DNA of 19,613 bases from Anaerolineales bacterium (GTDB lineage Bacteria; Chloroflexota; Anaerolineae; Anaerolineales; E44-bin32): positions 1-19,613 of the forward strand of contig DAOVFE010000005.1 in assembly GCA_030673085.1 (NCBI GenBank). The letters are read 5' to 3'. The translations under genes and the position numbers were made by a program. Positions 8,103-14,727 of the stretch are shown one piece after another (within the stretch, counting starts at the first letter, position 1; each line of letters opens with the position of its first letter). The notes below the pieces were generated by a model. The model ran no database searches. It was not told the DNA's origin and saw nothing but the letters and a program-made list of their open reading frames with translations.

Positions 8103-8156
8103 ATGCCCTACTTTTCCTACTGGCGGCTGCTTTTTTCATTGGACGCAACTATATGA
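8103..8156 (+). CDS. 17-codon leader ORF coupled to the glycosyltransferase
   Basis: The ATG at 8103 follows a near-ideal ribosome binding site, AAGGAG (8090-8095), with a 7-nt spacer. The peptide is MPYFSYWRLLFSLDATI. Its stop TGA (8154-8156) overlaps the ATG of the next gene (8153-8155) in an ATGA junction. The downstream gene has no ribosome binding site of its own, so this frame probably exists to load ribosomes by translational coupling. The peptide resembles nothing I know. Confidence 0.5.
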   Translation: MPYFSYWRLLFSLDATI

Positions 8157-9688
8157 ATGACATAAAAATCCTGAGCGAACGAAGCCGAAGGGCTATTCTG
8201 CTTGAACTATCTAAACTGCTGAAAAGCGCTCTCGTCATTGGTCCAGCCCTCTTCTTGTTAATCTACGTCATCATTGCCCTGGCGCGCATACATTACCCTT
8301 ATGAACTGGAGTGGATGGAAGGCGGGATGGTCGATCATGTGCGCCGAATCCTTGCCTGGAAGCCGCTCTACGTAGAGCCATCGCTATCCTTCATCCCCTT
8401 CATCTATACCCCTTTTTACTTCTATCTATCGGCATTACTATCTCAACTATTGGGCATCGGCTTCTTTCCTCTCAGGCTGCTTTCTTTTATCGCGTCGCTC
8501 GGCTGTTTCCTTATACTTTACAGAATCGTAAAGATCGAGACCAACTCAACCTTCTGTTCCTTTCTAGCCACTGCCCTATTTGCCGCCACCTATCGCCTAG
8601 GCGGCGCATGGCTTGACATCGCCCGGGTTGATTCGCTATTCCTTTTTATTCTTCTGGCGGCTGTCTACGTATTTCGTTCGAATAATTCTAACTCCGGGGC
8701 AATAGCCGCCGGGATATTGTTTTTCCTGGCCTTCATGACGAAGCAAACGGCGTTGATTGTGGTCTTCCCGTTATGCATTTACAGTTTGTTTTTAGAAAAA
8801 CGCTGGGCAAGGGTCCTATTTACTGGAACTATCCTGCTAACCATCGTCGGCGGCTCTTTCCTCTTCAATCAAATTAGCGACAACTGGTTCCAATTCTATG
8901 TCTTCGAACTGCCAAGTCAGCACCCCATAATCAAACAAATGGTGCTCAGTTATTGGCTGCATGACCTGCTGCAGCCTCTGCCGATTGCAAGCATGGTCAG
9001 CATTTTTTATGGAATCCAGCTGTTCTCTGGTAGAAAAGATCGCAATTTCGCTTTCTTTGCGGCATTAGCTGCCGGACTGATTGGCGCTAGCTATCTAGGC
9101 CGTTTGCACGCCGGTGGTTATGACAATGTGCTCATGCCGGCATATGCAGCGATTGCAATCTTCTTTGGGCTGGGAGTCAACAATATCCTTTCCCTGCTGC
9201 CGGCCGATTCCTTACCAGGGGATCGTGCTTTGGTCTCCTCGGCGATCGAGTCAGCCGTATTCTTCGCCTGTATCCTCCAATTTTTACTTCTGGCATATAA
9301 CCCCCTCACTCAGATCCCCGGCAAAGCCGATCGAGCCGCCGGGGATCGCCTAATCCAACTCATTGAACCGTTCGACGGCGAGGTGTTCGTTCCCTACCAC
9401 GGCTACCTTCCAACTCTGGCCGGCAAGCAGAGCTACGCCCACGCAATGGCGATAAGTGATGTATTAAGCAGCAAGGATAAATCCGTCCGGGCTATTCTTA
9501 CGGATGACCTCAGAGAGGCTTTTCGCGACCATTATTTTGCAGCCATCATCTTGGATGAGCCCTGGATGATGGAAGAAATCAAACCTGGTTACTATTACCA
9601 GGAAACGATCTTTAGCTCCGACGATGTTTTTTGGCCAGTTACGGGGATGGCTGTAAGGCCAGAGCTAATCTATCTGCGAGAAGAGTAG
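8153..9688 (+). CDS. Polytopic GT-C-type glycosyltransferase (ArnT/PMT, family 39-like)
   Basis: This 511-aa integral membrane protein has about ten hydrophobic segments, the first near residues 25-46. The first extracytoplasmic loop holds YELEWMEGGMVDH (residues 50-62), with acidic residues where GT-C enzymes keep their catalytic Asp/Glu, followed by PLYVEPS and FIPFIYTPFYFYLS, a layout common in the PMT_2/GT39-like family. DIARVDSLFLF and MTKQTALIV are further typical blocks. The C-terminal 100 or so residues are soluble. Such enzymes transfer a sugar from a polyprenyl-phosphate donor to a lipid, glycan or protein on the outer side of the membrane. Acceptor and sugar are not deducible. It stands alone between GrpB and a converging sugar cluster, and translation is probably coupled to the short leader frame. 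Confidence 0.82.
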   Translation: MNDIKILSERSRRAILLELSKLLKSALVIGPALFLLIYVIIALARIHYPYELEWMEGGMVDHVRRILAWKPLYVEPSLSFIPFIYTPFYFYLSALLSQLLGIGFFPLRLLSFIASLGCFLILYRIVKIETNSTFCSFLATALFAATYRLGGAWLDIARVDSLFLFILLAAVYVFRSNNSNSGAIAAGILFFLAFMTKQTALIVVFPLCIYSLFLEKRWARVLFTGTILLTIVGGSFLFNQISDNWFQFYVFELPSQHPIIKQMVLSYWLHDLLQPLPIASMVSIFYGIQLFSGRKDRNFAFFAALAAGLIGASYLGRLHAGGYDNVLMPAYAAIAIFFGLGVNNILSLLPADSLPGDRALVSSAIESAVFFACILQFLLLAYNPLTQIPGKADRAAGDRLIQLIEPFDGEVFVPYHGYLPTLAGKQSYAHAMAISDVLSSKDKSVRAILTDDLREAFRDHYFAAIILDEPWMMEEIKPGYYYQETIFSSDDVFWPVTGMAVRPELIYLREE

Positions 9689-9881
9689 AGATCCCCCATA
9701 AAGACAATTGGTCTTCTAGCTGTGCGTTTACGCGACTTTTCGTGCTACGCGGGCTGCGCGAGGGAAATCTCATTATAGCGGCTTACACCCATAAAACCGC
9801 TTACTATCCTGCATTCTTGCAGAATAATATTTTAGCTATCCTTCAAAATCGGCGGACACATAACATAATTTGAGTCCACTG
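9689..9881. other. Gap between converging transcription units
   Basis: No gene is seen here. A short hairpin AAGAC-AATTG-GTCTT (9701-9715) follows the glycosyltransferase but lacks a T tract. The stretch ends at the terminator of the minus-strand cluster. The gap up to the GH13 stop (10513) is otherwise filled by gene remnants listed separately. Confidence 0.55.
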
Positions 9882-9913
9882 AAAAAAGCATCCGCCTTCT
9901 TATCCGCGGGCAT
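9882..9913 (-). terminator. Terminator of the minus-strand sugar cluster
   Basis: On the minus strand TGCCCGC, loop, GCGGATGC forms a bulged GC-rich stem followed by TTTTTT. It begins directly after the stop codon of the GH63 remnant (9914-9916), which suggests the remnant was once the last gene of the operon. The 2-nt bulge makes it less than ideal. Confidence 0.55.
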
Positions 9914-10395
9914 TTAGTGCTTCGATAGCCTTGAGAGCCCCGCTTTGCGTTTCTCCTTCAGAGGATTGCTCGCTTTCTTTATTGTTTGTTGACCATTAAT
10001 CTCACGTGATGACTGGATAGATAAATCAATGAATAAAGCCGCTATCCAACTGAATATTGGCGCAGCATTTTTCGGGGCTTACCTATTTTTGAGTTGTAAT
10101 ATTCATATACCCAAAAATTACTCTTAATTAATTTTAAGGTTTTTTCACGAATATTTTTTACTAAATCAAATTCGCCAATTTGTTGGAATGCTTCAATAAA
10201 AAATAATTAATATTTATCCACACTGGACCACGCCACATTTTATCAGAATCATACGTTGAGTCCGTACGCGCTACAGAGGGAAGCATAAAATCTCCACAAA
10301 ATTCATGTGGATTTTTTAAATGCTCTATGATTCATTTTTTCATATTTTCAGGATACGCCTAGGGTTTTGTAAGTGCATATTGCAGGTAATTTTAT
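9914..10395 (-). pseudogene. 3' remnant of a GH63-type glycosidase
   Basis: Reading the minus strand in pieces gives a clear C-terminal glycosidase signature: YPENMKK, IIEHLKNPHEFCGDFMLPSV, MWRGPVWINI, YFFIEAFQQIGEFDLVKN, EYYNSKIG and FSWIAALFIDL. This order fits bacterial GH63 enzymes of the glucosylglycerate/mannosylglycerate hydrolase type and related (alpha/alpha)6-barrel glycosidases. It is broken by in-frame TAG and TGA codons before IIEHL, a frameshift near the T-rich run at about 10200, and another near 10080 after KIG; it then runs open to a TAA at 9914. Only about 140 residues are left of a family usually 400 or more long, and no start is present. Several independent lesions make a true pseudogene more likely than a sequencing error. 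An operon terminator follows at once. Confidence 0.75.
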
Positions 10396-10512
10396 TCCAA
10401 TACCAGCAGATCGAGCGACTTGAGTAATAGATGGCCTTGAAATTGCGCATTACTACAATAATATAAGTAATGCTTTCCACAGACCGTATATTGCTTGAGC
10501 GCGCAGATCTTA
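10392..10512 (-). other. Unassigned remnant between GH13 and the GH63 remnant
   Basis: One minus-strand frame reads YTVCGKHYLYYCSNAQ... and ends LLLKSLDLLVLE, which resembles the last strands of a beta-sandwich domain such as those closing many glycosidases. Another frame over 10396-10437 reads SRPSITQVARSAGIGI, which resembles a LacI-type helix-turn-helix start but is preceded by stops. Neither frame is a credible intact gene. It may be more of the GH63 remnant or a scrap of another gene. Confidence 0.25.
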
Positions 10513-11982
10513 TCAGACCAGATATCTGACTGCCTTTCCTCGATCATCCACGTACTCAATAACTGATTGATAATTCTCCAAAGCAATTTTTAGTGTGCAA
10601 CTTTTGCCTTCCTTCATCCAGGAAAGGCTCACTTCATTTTGTTTAGAATCTACGACCTTAAAGTCGCCACTAAAGGCTGGATAATCATTCCTAAACCGAA
10701 TAAGCTTCAGGAGTCTTTGAACTACTTTTTTATTCACTGCCTTGTCAATTTCATCCATGCTAAAGTTATGACGATTGATCTCTCGTCCTTCACCACTTTT
10801 CTTGACACCTTCTACGTCGTTTTCACCCGCCAACAAACCCACATAATAGACTTGGGGAATACCGGGCGCAAAGAATTGGATGGCTCTGGCAGCTAGATAG
10901 GCATCATTATCACTGTCCAACATGGAGTAATAGGTGCCTCTGATCTGGTGCACATCAAAGCCATCCGGGTCTCTGTGCTTGGGAGAAAAAATAAGACTGA
11001 GATTCGCCCCCCGCTCAAGACAAATTTTCACTAACCTTTTGGCATCTTCGCTTTTATAAAGATCATTCAAATCCGGCTTGACCGGCACACCATCGTGGCA
11101 ATCAAGCATGGTAAATTGCTTGTATGGTCGTTTCTTTAGGTATGAGCACAGCCTTATGCTGGTCTTGGCGATCAAGGCATCGAGAACCATATAGGGAAGG
11201 ATAAAATCATAAATCCAGTGTCCTCGTTTAGACAATTCGAACTGGGTGGTGTAATTGGCATGGACTTCAGGCACCAACTCGATATTCAGAGATTTAGCCA
11301 TTTCTGTGATCCAATCTAGGAATTGGTAGATTTCCGGTTCGAGAAAAAAGCAAGTTGTTCCTGGCTTCTTAATGACATAGCCAACCGCATCCAACCGGAT
11401 GATCTTGACTTTATTCTTGCTGAAATTGATCAGTAAATCGGCGAGAAGTTGACGGAATATCTCTGAGTTTATATCCAAGTCTATCTGCTCAGAAGGAGTT
11501 ACCTTCCCAAAAGTTGTCCACACTTTCTCCACTTCACCCGTTTCTTCGATGGTGAAATCGGAAAATGGGTCGGCTCTGCGCAGAAATATTTTCTCAACTT
11601 GCTCTGGTGGTGGATTCCCATCCGGCCAAATCTTATCCACAGTAATAAACATATCCGCATATTCAGACTTGCGTCCTTTTTTTAGGAAATCTTGGAAATA
11701 GGGTGACTTTGCAGAAATATGATTGACCATCAAATCAAGCAAGATATCATGTTTTTCGCCGATGCGTTGGATATCGTCCCAGGTGCCAAATTTGGGTTCA
11801 ATTTCCAAATATGTCAGGGGAGCAAAGCCCCTGTCTCTAGAAGAAGGAAAAGGCGGTAGAATATGAACTCCGCCCTTGAAGATATTCCGAAAGTGCGTTT
11901 CCAGGACATTGTGGAGCGTTTTTAAATCACCCCCTAATGAATCGGGGTAAGTGATTAGCTGCACTTGATTTTTAACCGCCAT
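10513..11982 (-). CDS. GH13 subfamily 18 glycoside phosphorylase (sucrose phosphorylase type)
   Basis: This 489-aa cytoplasmic enzyme should split an alpha-glucoside with phosphate, giving alpha-glucose 1-phosphate and the acceptor. Family blocks are QLITYPDSLGGDL near the start, GGVHILPPFPSS, FGTWDDI, RLDAVGYVIKKPGT with nucleophile Asp198, VPEVHA with acid/base Glu239, LDCHDG with transition-state Asp297, GTYYSML, and FFAPGIPQVYYVGLLAG. Length is normal for the family. Subfamily 18 contains enzymes acting on sucrose, sucrose 6'-phosphate, glucosylglycerol and glucosylglycerate. The acceptor-side segment reads FDVHQI where the Bifidobacterium sucrose phosphorylase has LDLYQV, a hint (from memory) of a 6'-phosphate or other non-sucrose acceptor. 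It starts 11 nt after the kinase stop with AGAGGA just upstream, so the two are co-translated. The fructokinase remnant nearby is compatible with sucrose, the GH63 remnant with glucosylglycerate. Confidence 0.93.
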   Translation of the reverse strand: MAVKNQVQLITYPDSLGGDLKTLHNVLETHFRNIFKGGVHILPPFPSSRDRGFAPLTYLEIEPKFGTWDDIQRIGEKHDILLDLMVNHISAKSPYFQDFLKKGRKSEYADMFITVDKIWPDGNPPPEQVEKIFLRRADPFSDFTIEETGEVEKVWTTFGKVTPSEQIDLDINSEIFRQLLADLLINFSKNKVKIIRLDAVGYVIKKPGTTCFFLEPEIYQFLDWITEMAKSLNIELVPEVHANYTTQFELSKRGHWIYDFILPYMVLDALIAKTSIRLCSYLKKRPYKQFTMLDCHDGVPVKPDLNDLYKSEDAKRLVKICLERGANLSLIFSPKHRDPDGFDVHQIRGTYYSMLDSDNDAYLAARAIQFFAPGIPQVYYVGLLAGENDVEGVKKSGEGREINRHNFSMDEIDKAVNKKVVQRLLKLIRFRNDYPAFSGDFKVVDSKQNEVSLSWMKEGKSCTLKIALENYQSVIEYVDDRGKAVRYLV

Positions 11983-11993
11983 CTCAAATCCTC

Positions 11994-12647
11994 TTATTTC
12001 ACAACAATCACATCATAGTCTTTGGTAATCACAAAATCTGCTAATTGTTTGTGACCGGCAATAATTTTATGTTCCATAGCCAGAACCCTCTCGATAAACG
12101 GATCACCTACTTCATTGCCCCGATTTCTTTTCTGGCGGTGTTCCAGAGTGTCCAACCTGTTTATAGCAATGAAAACCTTGGTATCAACATTCTTGAGCAA
12201 GGATGTATAAGTTCCTTCTGCAATTACAACCTTAACCCCATCCAAGCTGATGGTTTCTTCTTCTACAGTATTTTTGTTATAGTCAACCAGCGGTTTAGTT
12301 ATTTCATTTTTCCCCTTGATAGCGTCTTTCAGGTTCTGTTCCAATAAATCAAGTTTCACCTCCACATGAGGACCAAGCCATTCCGGGTCTTCTCGTCGTT
12401 TAGCATCGTTCGCTCTGGGCGGAAGAATAAAATAATCATCCTGGCCAAGCAAAACGGATTTCATACCCTGTCTTTCCAGTTCGTCTGCAATGGCCTTGCC
12501 AGTTTCAGATTTCCCGCTTCCAGATTCACCGGCAACAGTAATGATAAATCTTGTTGCCTTACTCTTGATTCTTTCAATTATTTCAGGAATTATTTTTTGC
12601 GCAGCTTTCTTATGATGTTCTTCTACGAAAATAATATCGCCTCTCAT
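11994..12647 (-). CDS. Small P-loop kinase, uridine kinase/phosphoribulokinase-like
   Basis: This 217-aa soluble protein should be an ATP-dependent kinase of a small molecule. Walker A is GESGSGKS (40-47). QDDYFILPP follows in the place of the family's DDFY motif, then EWLGPHVEVKLDLLEQNL (the substrate-side region), PLVDYNKNT, VVIAEGTYTSLL (Walker B-like), and an Arg-rich HRQKRNRGNE lid. About 35 residues precede the fold, and the protein ends soon after the lid. AGGAGG lies 11 nt before the ATG. It is placed directly before the GH13 phosphorylase, so it probably phosphorylates a product or substrate of that enzyme (for example glycerate, glycerol or fructose); this is inference. Nucleoside phosphorylation is the alternative by name, but the surroundings do not suggest it. 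Confidence 0.85.
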   Translation of the reverse strand: MRGDIIFVEEHHKKAAQKIIPEIIERIKSKATRFIITVAGESGSGKSETGKAIADELERQGMKSVLLGQDDYFILPPRANDAKRREDPEWLGPHVEVKLDLLEQNLKDAIKGKNEITKPLVDYNKNTVEEETISLDGVKVVIAEGTYTSLLKNVDTKVFIAINRLDTLEHRQKRNRGNEVGDPFIERVLAMEHKIIAGHKQLADFVITKDYDVIVVK

Positions 12648-12673
12648 ATATTAGCTATCCTCCTCAGGAATAT

Positions 12674-12835
12674 TTAATTATCCTGATCCAATGCGCGTTC
12701 CGCCAACACGAAAGCTCCTGGGATCCGGGCCTTTCCCTTCAATGCAGCCGGGACGATATATTCATCGATCCGCCCCAAAATTTGTGGCGACTGAATATAG
12801 TCATTCAGCCTAGCCCGTGTCCTCTCCCGTATAAG
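12674..12835 (-). pseudogene. 3' remnant of a ROK-family fructokinase
   Basis: A minus-strand frame bounded by a TAA upstream and ending at TAA (12674-12676) reads LIRERTRARLNDYIQSPQIL, then RIDEYIVPAALKGKARIPGAFVLAERAL. This matches the end of bacterial ROK fructokinases, whose usual pattern is NGYIQ...ID.YIVPPALG..AG..GA..LA. About 54 codons remain of roughly 290-300; the ATP and sugar sites are lost. No start codon precedes it. It overlaps, in another frame, the tail of the truncated beta-phosphoglucomutase, so a deletion has joined the two. The ribosome binding site of the kinase lies just after its stop, as expected for an old operon partner. ROK fructokinases feed fructose released from sucrose into glycolysis. 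Confidence 0.75.
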
Positions 12836-13127
12836 TTATATCAACTGCGTCTTTTTCGATCAATATATTCGGCTGACTGGTCTTGACGAGTAAAGAATTG
12901 CGATTCCCTTTGCTCTCTTCCTGACCAGGCTCAAGCGGTTTCCCGTCCATATAGGAGAGATAATCATTTTCGCGGGTGAATTCACGAAAAGCCGTATCAT
13001 ATTCTTCTGCATATTCGCGCAAAAAGTCATCGAACATTCGATTCCAGGTAACGCTATGCACAGACGCTGTATCCGTAATCACCCCATCGATGTCAAAGAT
13101 AACTGCATCGAAATGATATTTGCTCAT
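12810..13127 (-). pseudogene. pgmB: Truncated beta-phosphoglucomutase (5' part only)
   Basis: The 105-codon frame starts as a HAD-superfamily beta-phosphoglucomutase: VIFDIDGVITDT with nucleophile Asp12 and acid/base Asp14, then the cap-domain block EFTRENDYLSYMDGKP (about residues 49-64). Homology stops after residue 64, near base 12936. The next 40 or so residues resemble nothing I know, and the last few are an out-of-frame reading of the fructokinase remnant. Full enzymes are 215-250 residues or more and need HAD motifs II to IV, which are missing, so it cannot be active. The intact enzyme would turn beta-glucose 1-phosphate into glucose 6-phosphate, which usually implies a GH65-type inverting phosphorylase; none is in the window. 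No clear ribosome binding site is seen; it starts 14 nt after GH1. Confidence 0.85.
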
Positions 13128-13141
13128 AAAATCATATTTTT

Positions 13142-14494
13142 TTATAAATTGATGGCATTATTGGTGATCACATCACGATACCAATAAGCGCTTTGCTTGG
13201 GGATGCGCTCCAATGTTTCATAATTGACACGCACTAATCCAAAGCGCGGGCCGTAGCCACGCTCCCATTCAAAGTTGTCGAAGATGCTCCAAACGAAATA
13301 GCCTTTCAAATTTACACCTTCTTGTATTACTTCATGGAGTGCCTGAATATGCGCTTTGATATAACGGATACGATCCCAATCGGCCACAAATCCATTTTCA
13401 TCTGGCTCGTCGGGCATGGCACAACCATTCTCGGCAATATACAAATCGGGATTGCCATAACGTTTCTTGACGTACAGCGCTTCACCCTTAATGCCAGCAG
13501 GATAAATTCCCCAGTTCATCTCTGTCCGACCCCAGCTAGGTGCAGAATACGGGGTCAAGCGAGCCTTGTTCAAGCCGGAATGGATATCAAAAGCAACCAG
13601 GTCCGTGTTGTAATAATTCAGACCCAGAAAATCTATTGGCTGCCGGATGAGTTGCAGGTCACCTGCCTGGATATTGGGCTTATGCGGCCCAATAAAATTG
13701 AACAACGCCTGTGGATATTCTCCTTTAAAGACCGGATCGAGGAACAGCGCGTGGGTTTCATCGTGGACGCGCTGCGTAGCAGCCCTGTCCTCATCGCTGT
13801 CACTAGCGGGCATCAGTCCATTCAGGTTCAGGGTCAAACCGATCTGTCCGTCATACCCGCCTTGACGATAAACTTGGACAGCCTTGCCATGTGCCATCAG
13901 CAGGTGATGCGCAGTCTGGTATGCCTGCGAATAATCACAAACACCCGGCGCGTGGATACCGGTTGCATATCCGAGAAAAGCCACGACCCAAGGTTCGTTG
14001 TGTGTTACCCAAAATTTCACGCGATCAGCCAACTTTTCAAAAACGATCTGGGCATATTCAGCGAACCAATCTACCGAGTCGCGATTAGGCCAGCCGCCAA
14101 GGTCTTGTAGTAGTTGGGGAAAGTCCCAGTGATAGAGAGTTGCTTTTGGGCGGATTCCAGCATCCAGGAGAGTGTCCACCAGCCTGTTGTAAAAATCCAA
14201 TCCTTTGACGTTGATCTGTCCGCGCCCCTCGGGCAAGATGCGCGTCCATGAAATCGTAAAACTGTAGCAGGGAATCCCTAGTTTTTTTAAAAGAGCTACA
14301 TCCTGTGGCATACGATGGTAATGATCACAAGCTATATCTCCGGTGTCGCCATTGAGCACGCGAGCATCCCTGCGCACAAAACGATCCCAGATGTTTTCAC
14401 CTTTATTATCATCGTTGTACGCCCCTTCAATTTGATATGCGGAGGTAGATGCTCCCCACAGAAATTCGTCAGGAAAACGAAGTGTGTTATTCAT
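13142..14494 (-). CDS. GH1 beta-glycosidase (beta-glucosidase type)
   Basis: This 450-aa cytoplasmic enzyme has the full GH1 layout: FPDEFLWGASTSAYQIEGA at the start, SWTRILPEG, LYHWDFPQLLQ, THNEPW with acid/base Glu167, FLGLNYY, YIAENG with nucleophile Glu355, and VWSIFDNFEWERGYGPRFGLV near the end. Length and spacing match bacterial beta-glucosidases. GH1 enzymes cleave terminal beta-linked glucose, galactose or related sugars with retention. THNEPW and IAENG are mild variants of the usual TLNEPW and ITENG, with catalytic residues kept. It has no signal peptide, so its substrate must be imported, presumably by the adjacent transporter. It lies 61 bp after the aldo/keto reductase remnant. 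No strong ribosome binding site is visible; GGAAA is nearest. The exact sugar cannot be told. Confidence 0.95.
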   Translation of the reverse strand: MNNTLRFPDEFLWGASTSAYQIEGAYNDDNKGENIWDRFVRRDARVLNGDTGDIACDHYHRMPQDVALLKKLGIPCYSFTISWTRILPEGRGQINVKGLDFYNRLVDTLLDAGIRPKATLYHWDFPQLLQDLGGWPNRDSVDWFAEYAQIVFEKLADRVKFWVTHNEPWVVAFLGYATGIHAPGVCDYSQAYQTAHHLLMAHGKAVQVYRQGGYDGQIGLTLNLNGLMPASDSDEDRAATQRVHDETHALFLDPVFKGEYPQALFNFIGPHKPNIQAGDLQLIRQPIDFLGLNYYNTDLVAFDIHSGLNKARLTPYSAPSWGRTEMNWGIYPAGIKGEALYVKKRYGNPDLYIAENGCAMPDEPDENGFVADWDRIRYIKAHIQALHEVIQEGVNLKGYFVWSIFDNFEWERGYGPRFGLVRVNYETLERIPKQSAYWYRDVITNNAINL

Positions 14495-14555
14495 AATTAT
14501 TGGTTTCCATTGTTAGTAGGTATATTCGTTGTTAATAAAAATGTTATAAAAATGG

Positions 14556-14723
14556 TCACTGTAGATAACGGGTATAATTTCCACCAGCATCCAGATAGCG
14601 GTGGATAATATATCCACCTTCATCAGGCGATGTCCTGCGTGGTTTATCCTCATCAACGATCATTATTCCCATTGCAAGACCAGAGACAGACTCCCCGCTG
14701 TTTCCCAGTCGCCGATATTTCAA
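14556..14723 (-). pseudogene. 5' remnant of an aldo/keto reductase
   Basis: Beginning at a TTG 4 nt after the permease stop codon, the frame reads KYRRLGNSGESVSGLAMG and later IIHRYLDAGGN, the start of an aldo/keto reductase (usual KYRRLGNSGLKVSELALGTMTFG ... YLDAGGNFIDTA). It ends after 55 codons, just where the catalytic Asp of the DxxxxxY tetrad region should come. AAAGGA, inside the end of the permease gene, is well placed for the TTG, so the fragment may still be translated. Full enzymes are about 310-340 residues. The intact gene would have reduced or oxidised a sugar or sugar-derived carbonyl. Confidence 0.78.
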
Positions 14724-14727
14724 CCGT

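Noticed and set aside
10396..10437. LacI-like helix-turn-helix start in another frame
   Set aside because: The match is about a dozen residues, preceded by stops and without the rest of the domain; it may be chance or part of the GH63 remnant.
10392..10586. 64-aa minus-strand frame crossing the GH13 stop
   Set aside because: Its first part overlaps the GH13 gene out of frame; only the last part resembles a protein tail, so it is listed as a remnant, not as a gene.
13322..14110. 262-aa plus-strand frame
   Set aside because: It is the antisense of the GH1 gene, whose catalytic motifs are clear; the plus-strand product resembles nothing.
14494..14517. Seven-codon frame overlapping the GH1 start
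   Set aside because: It has no ribosome binding site and is short enough to be chance.
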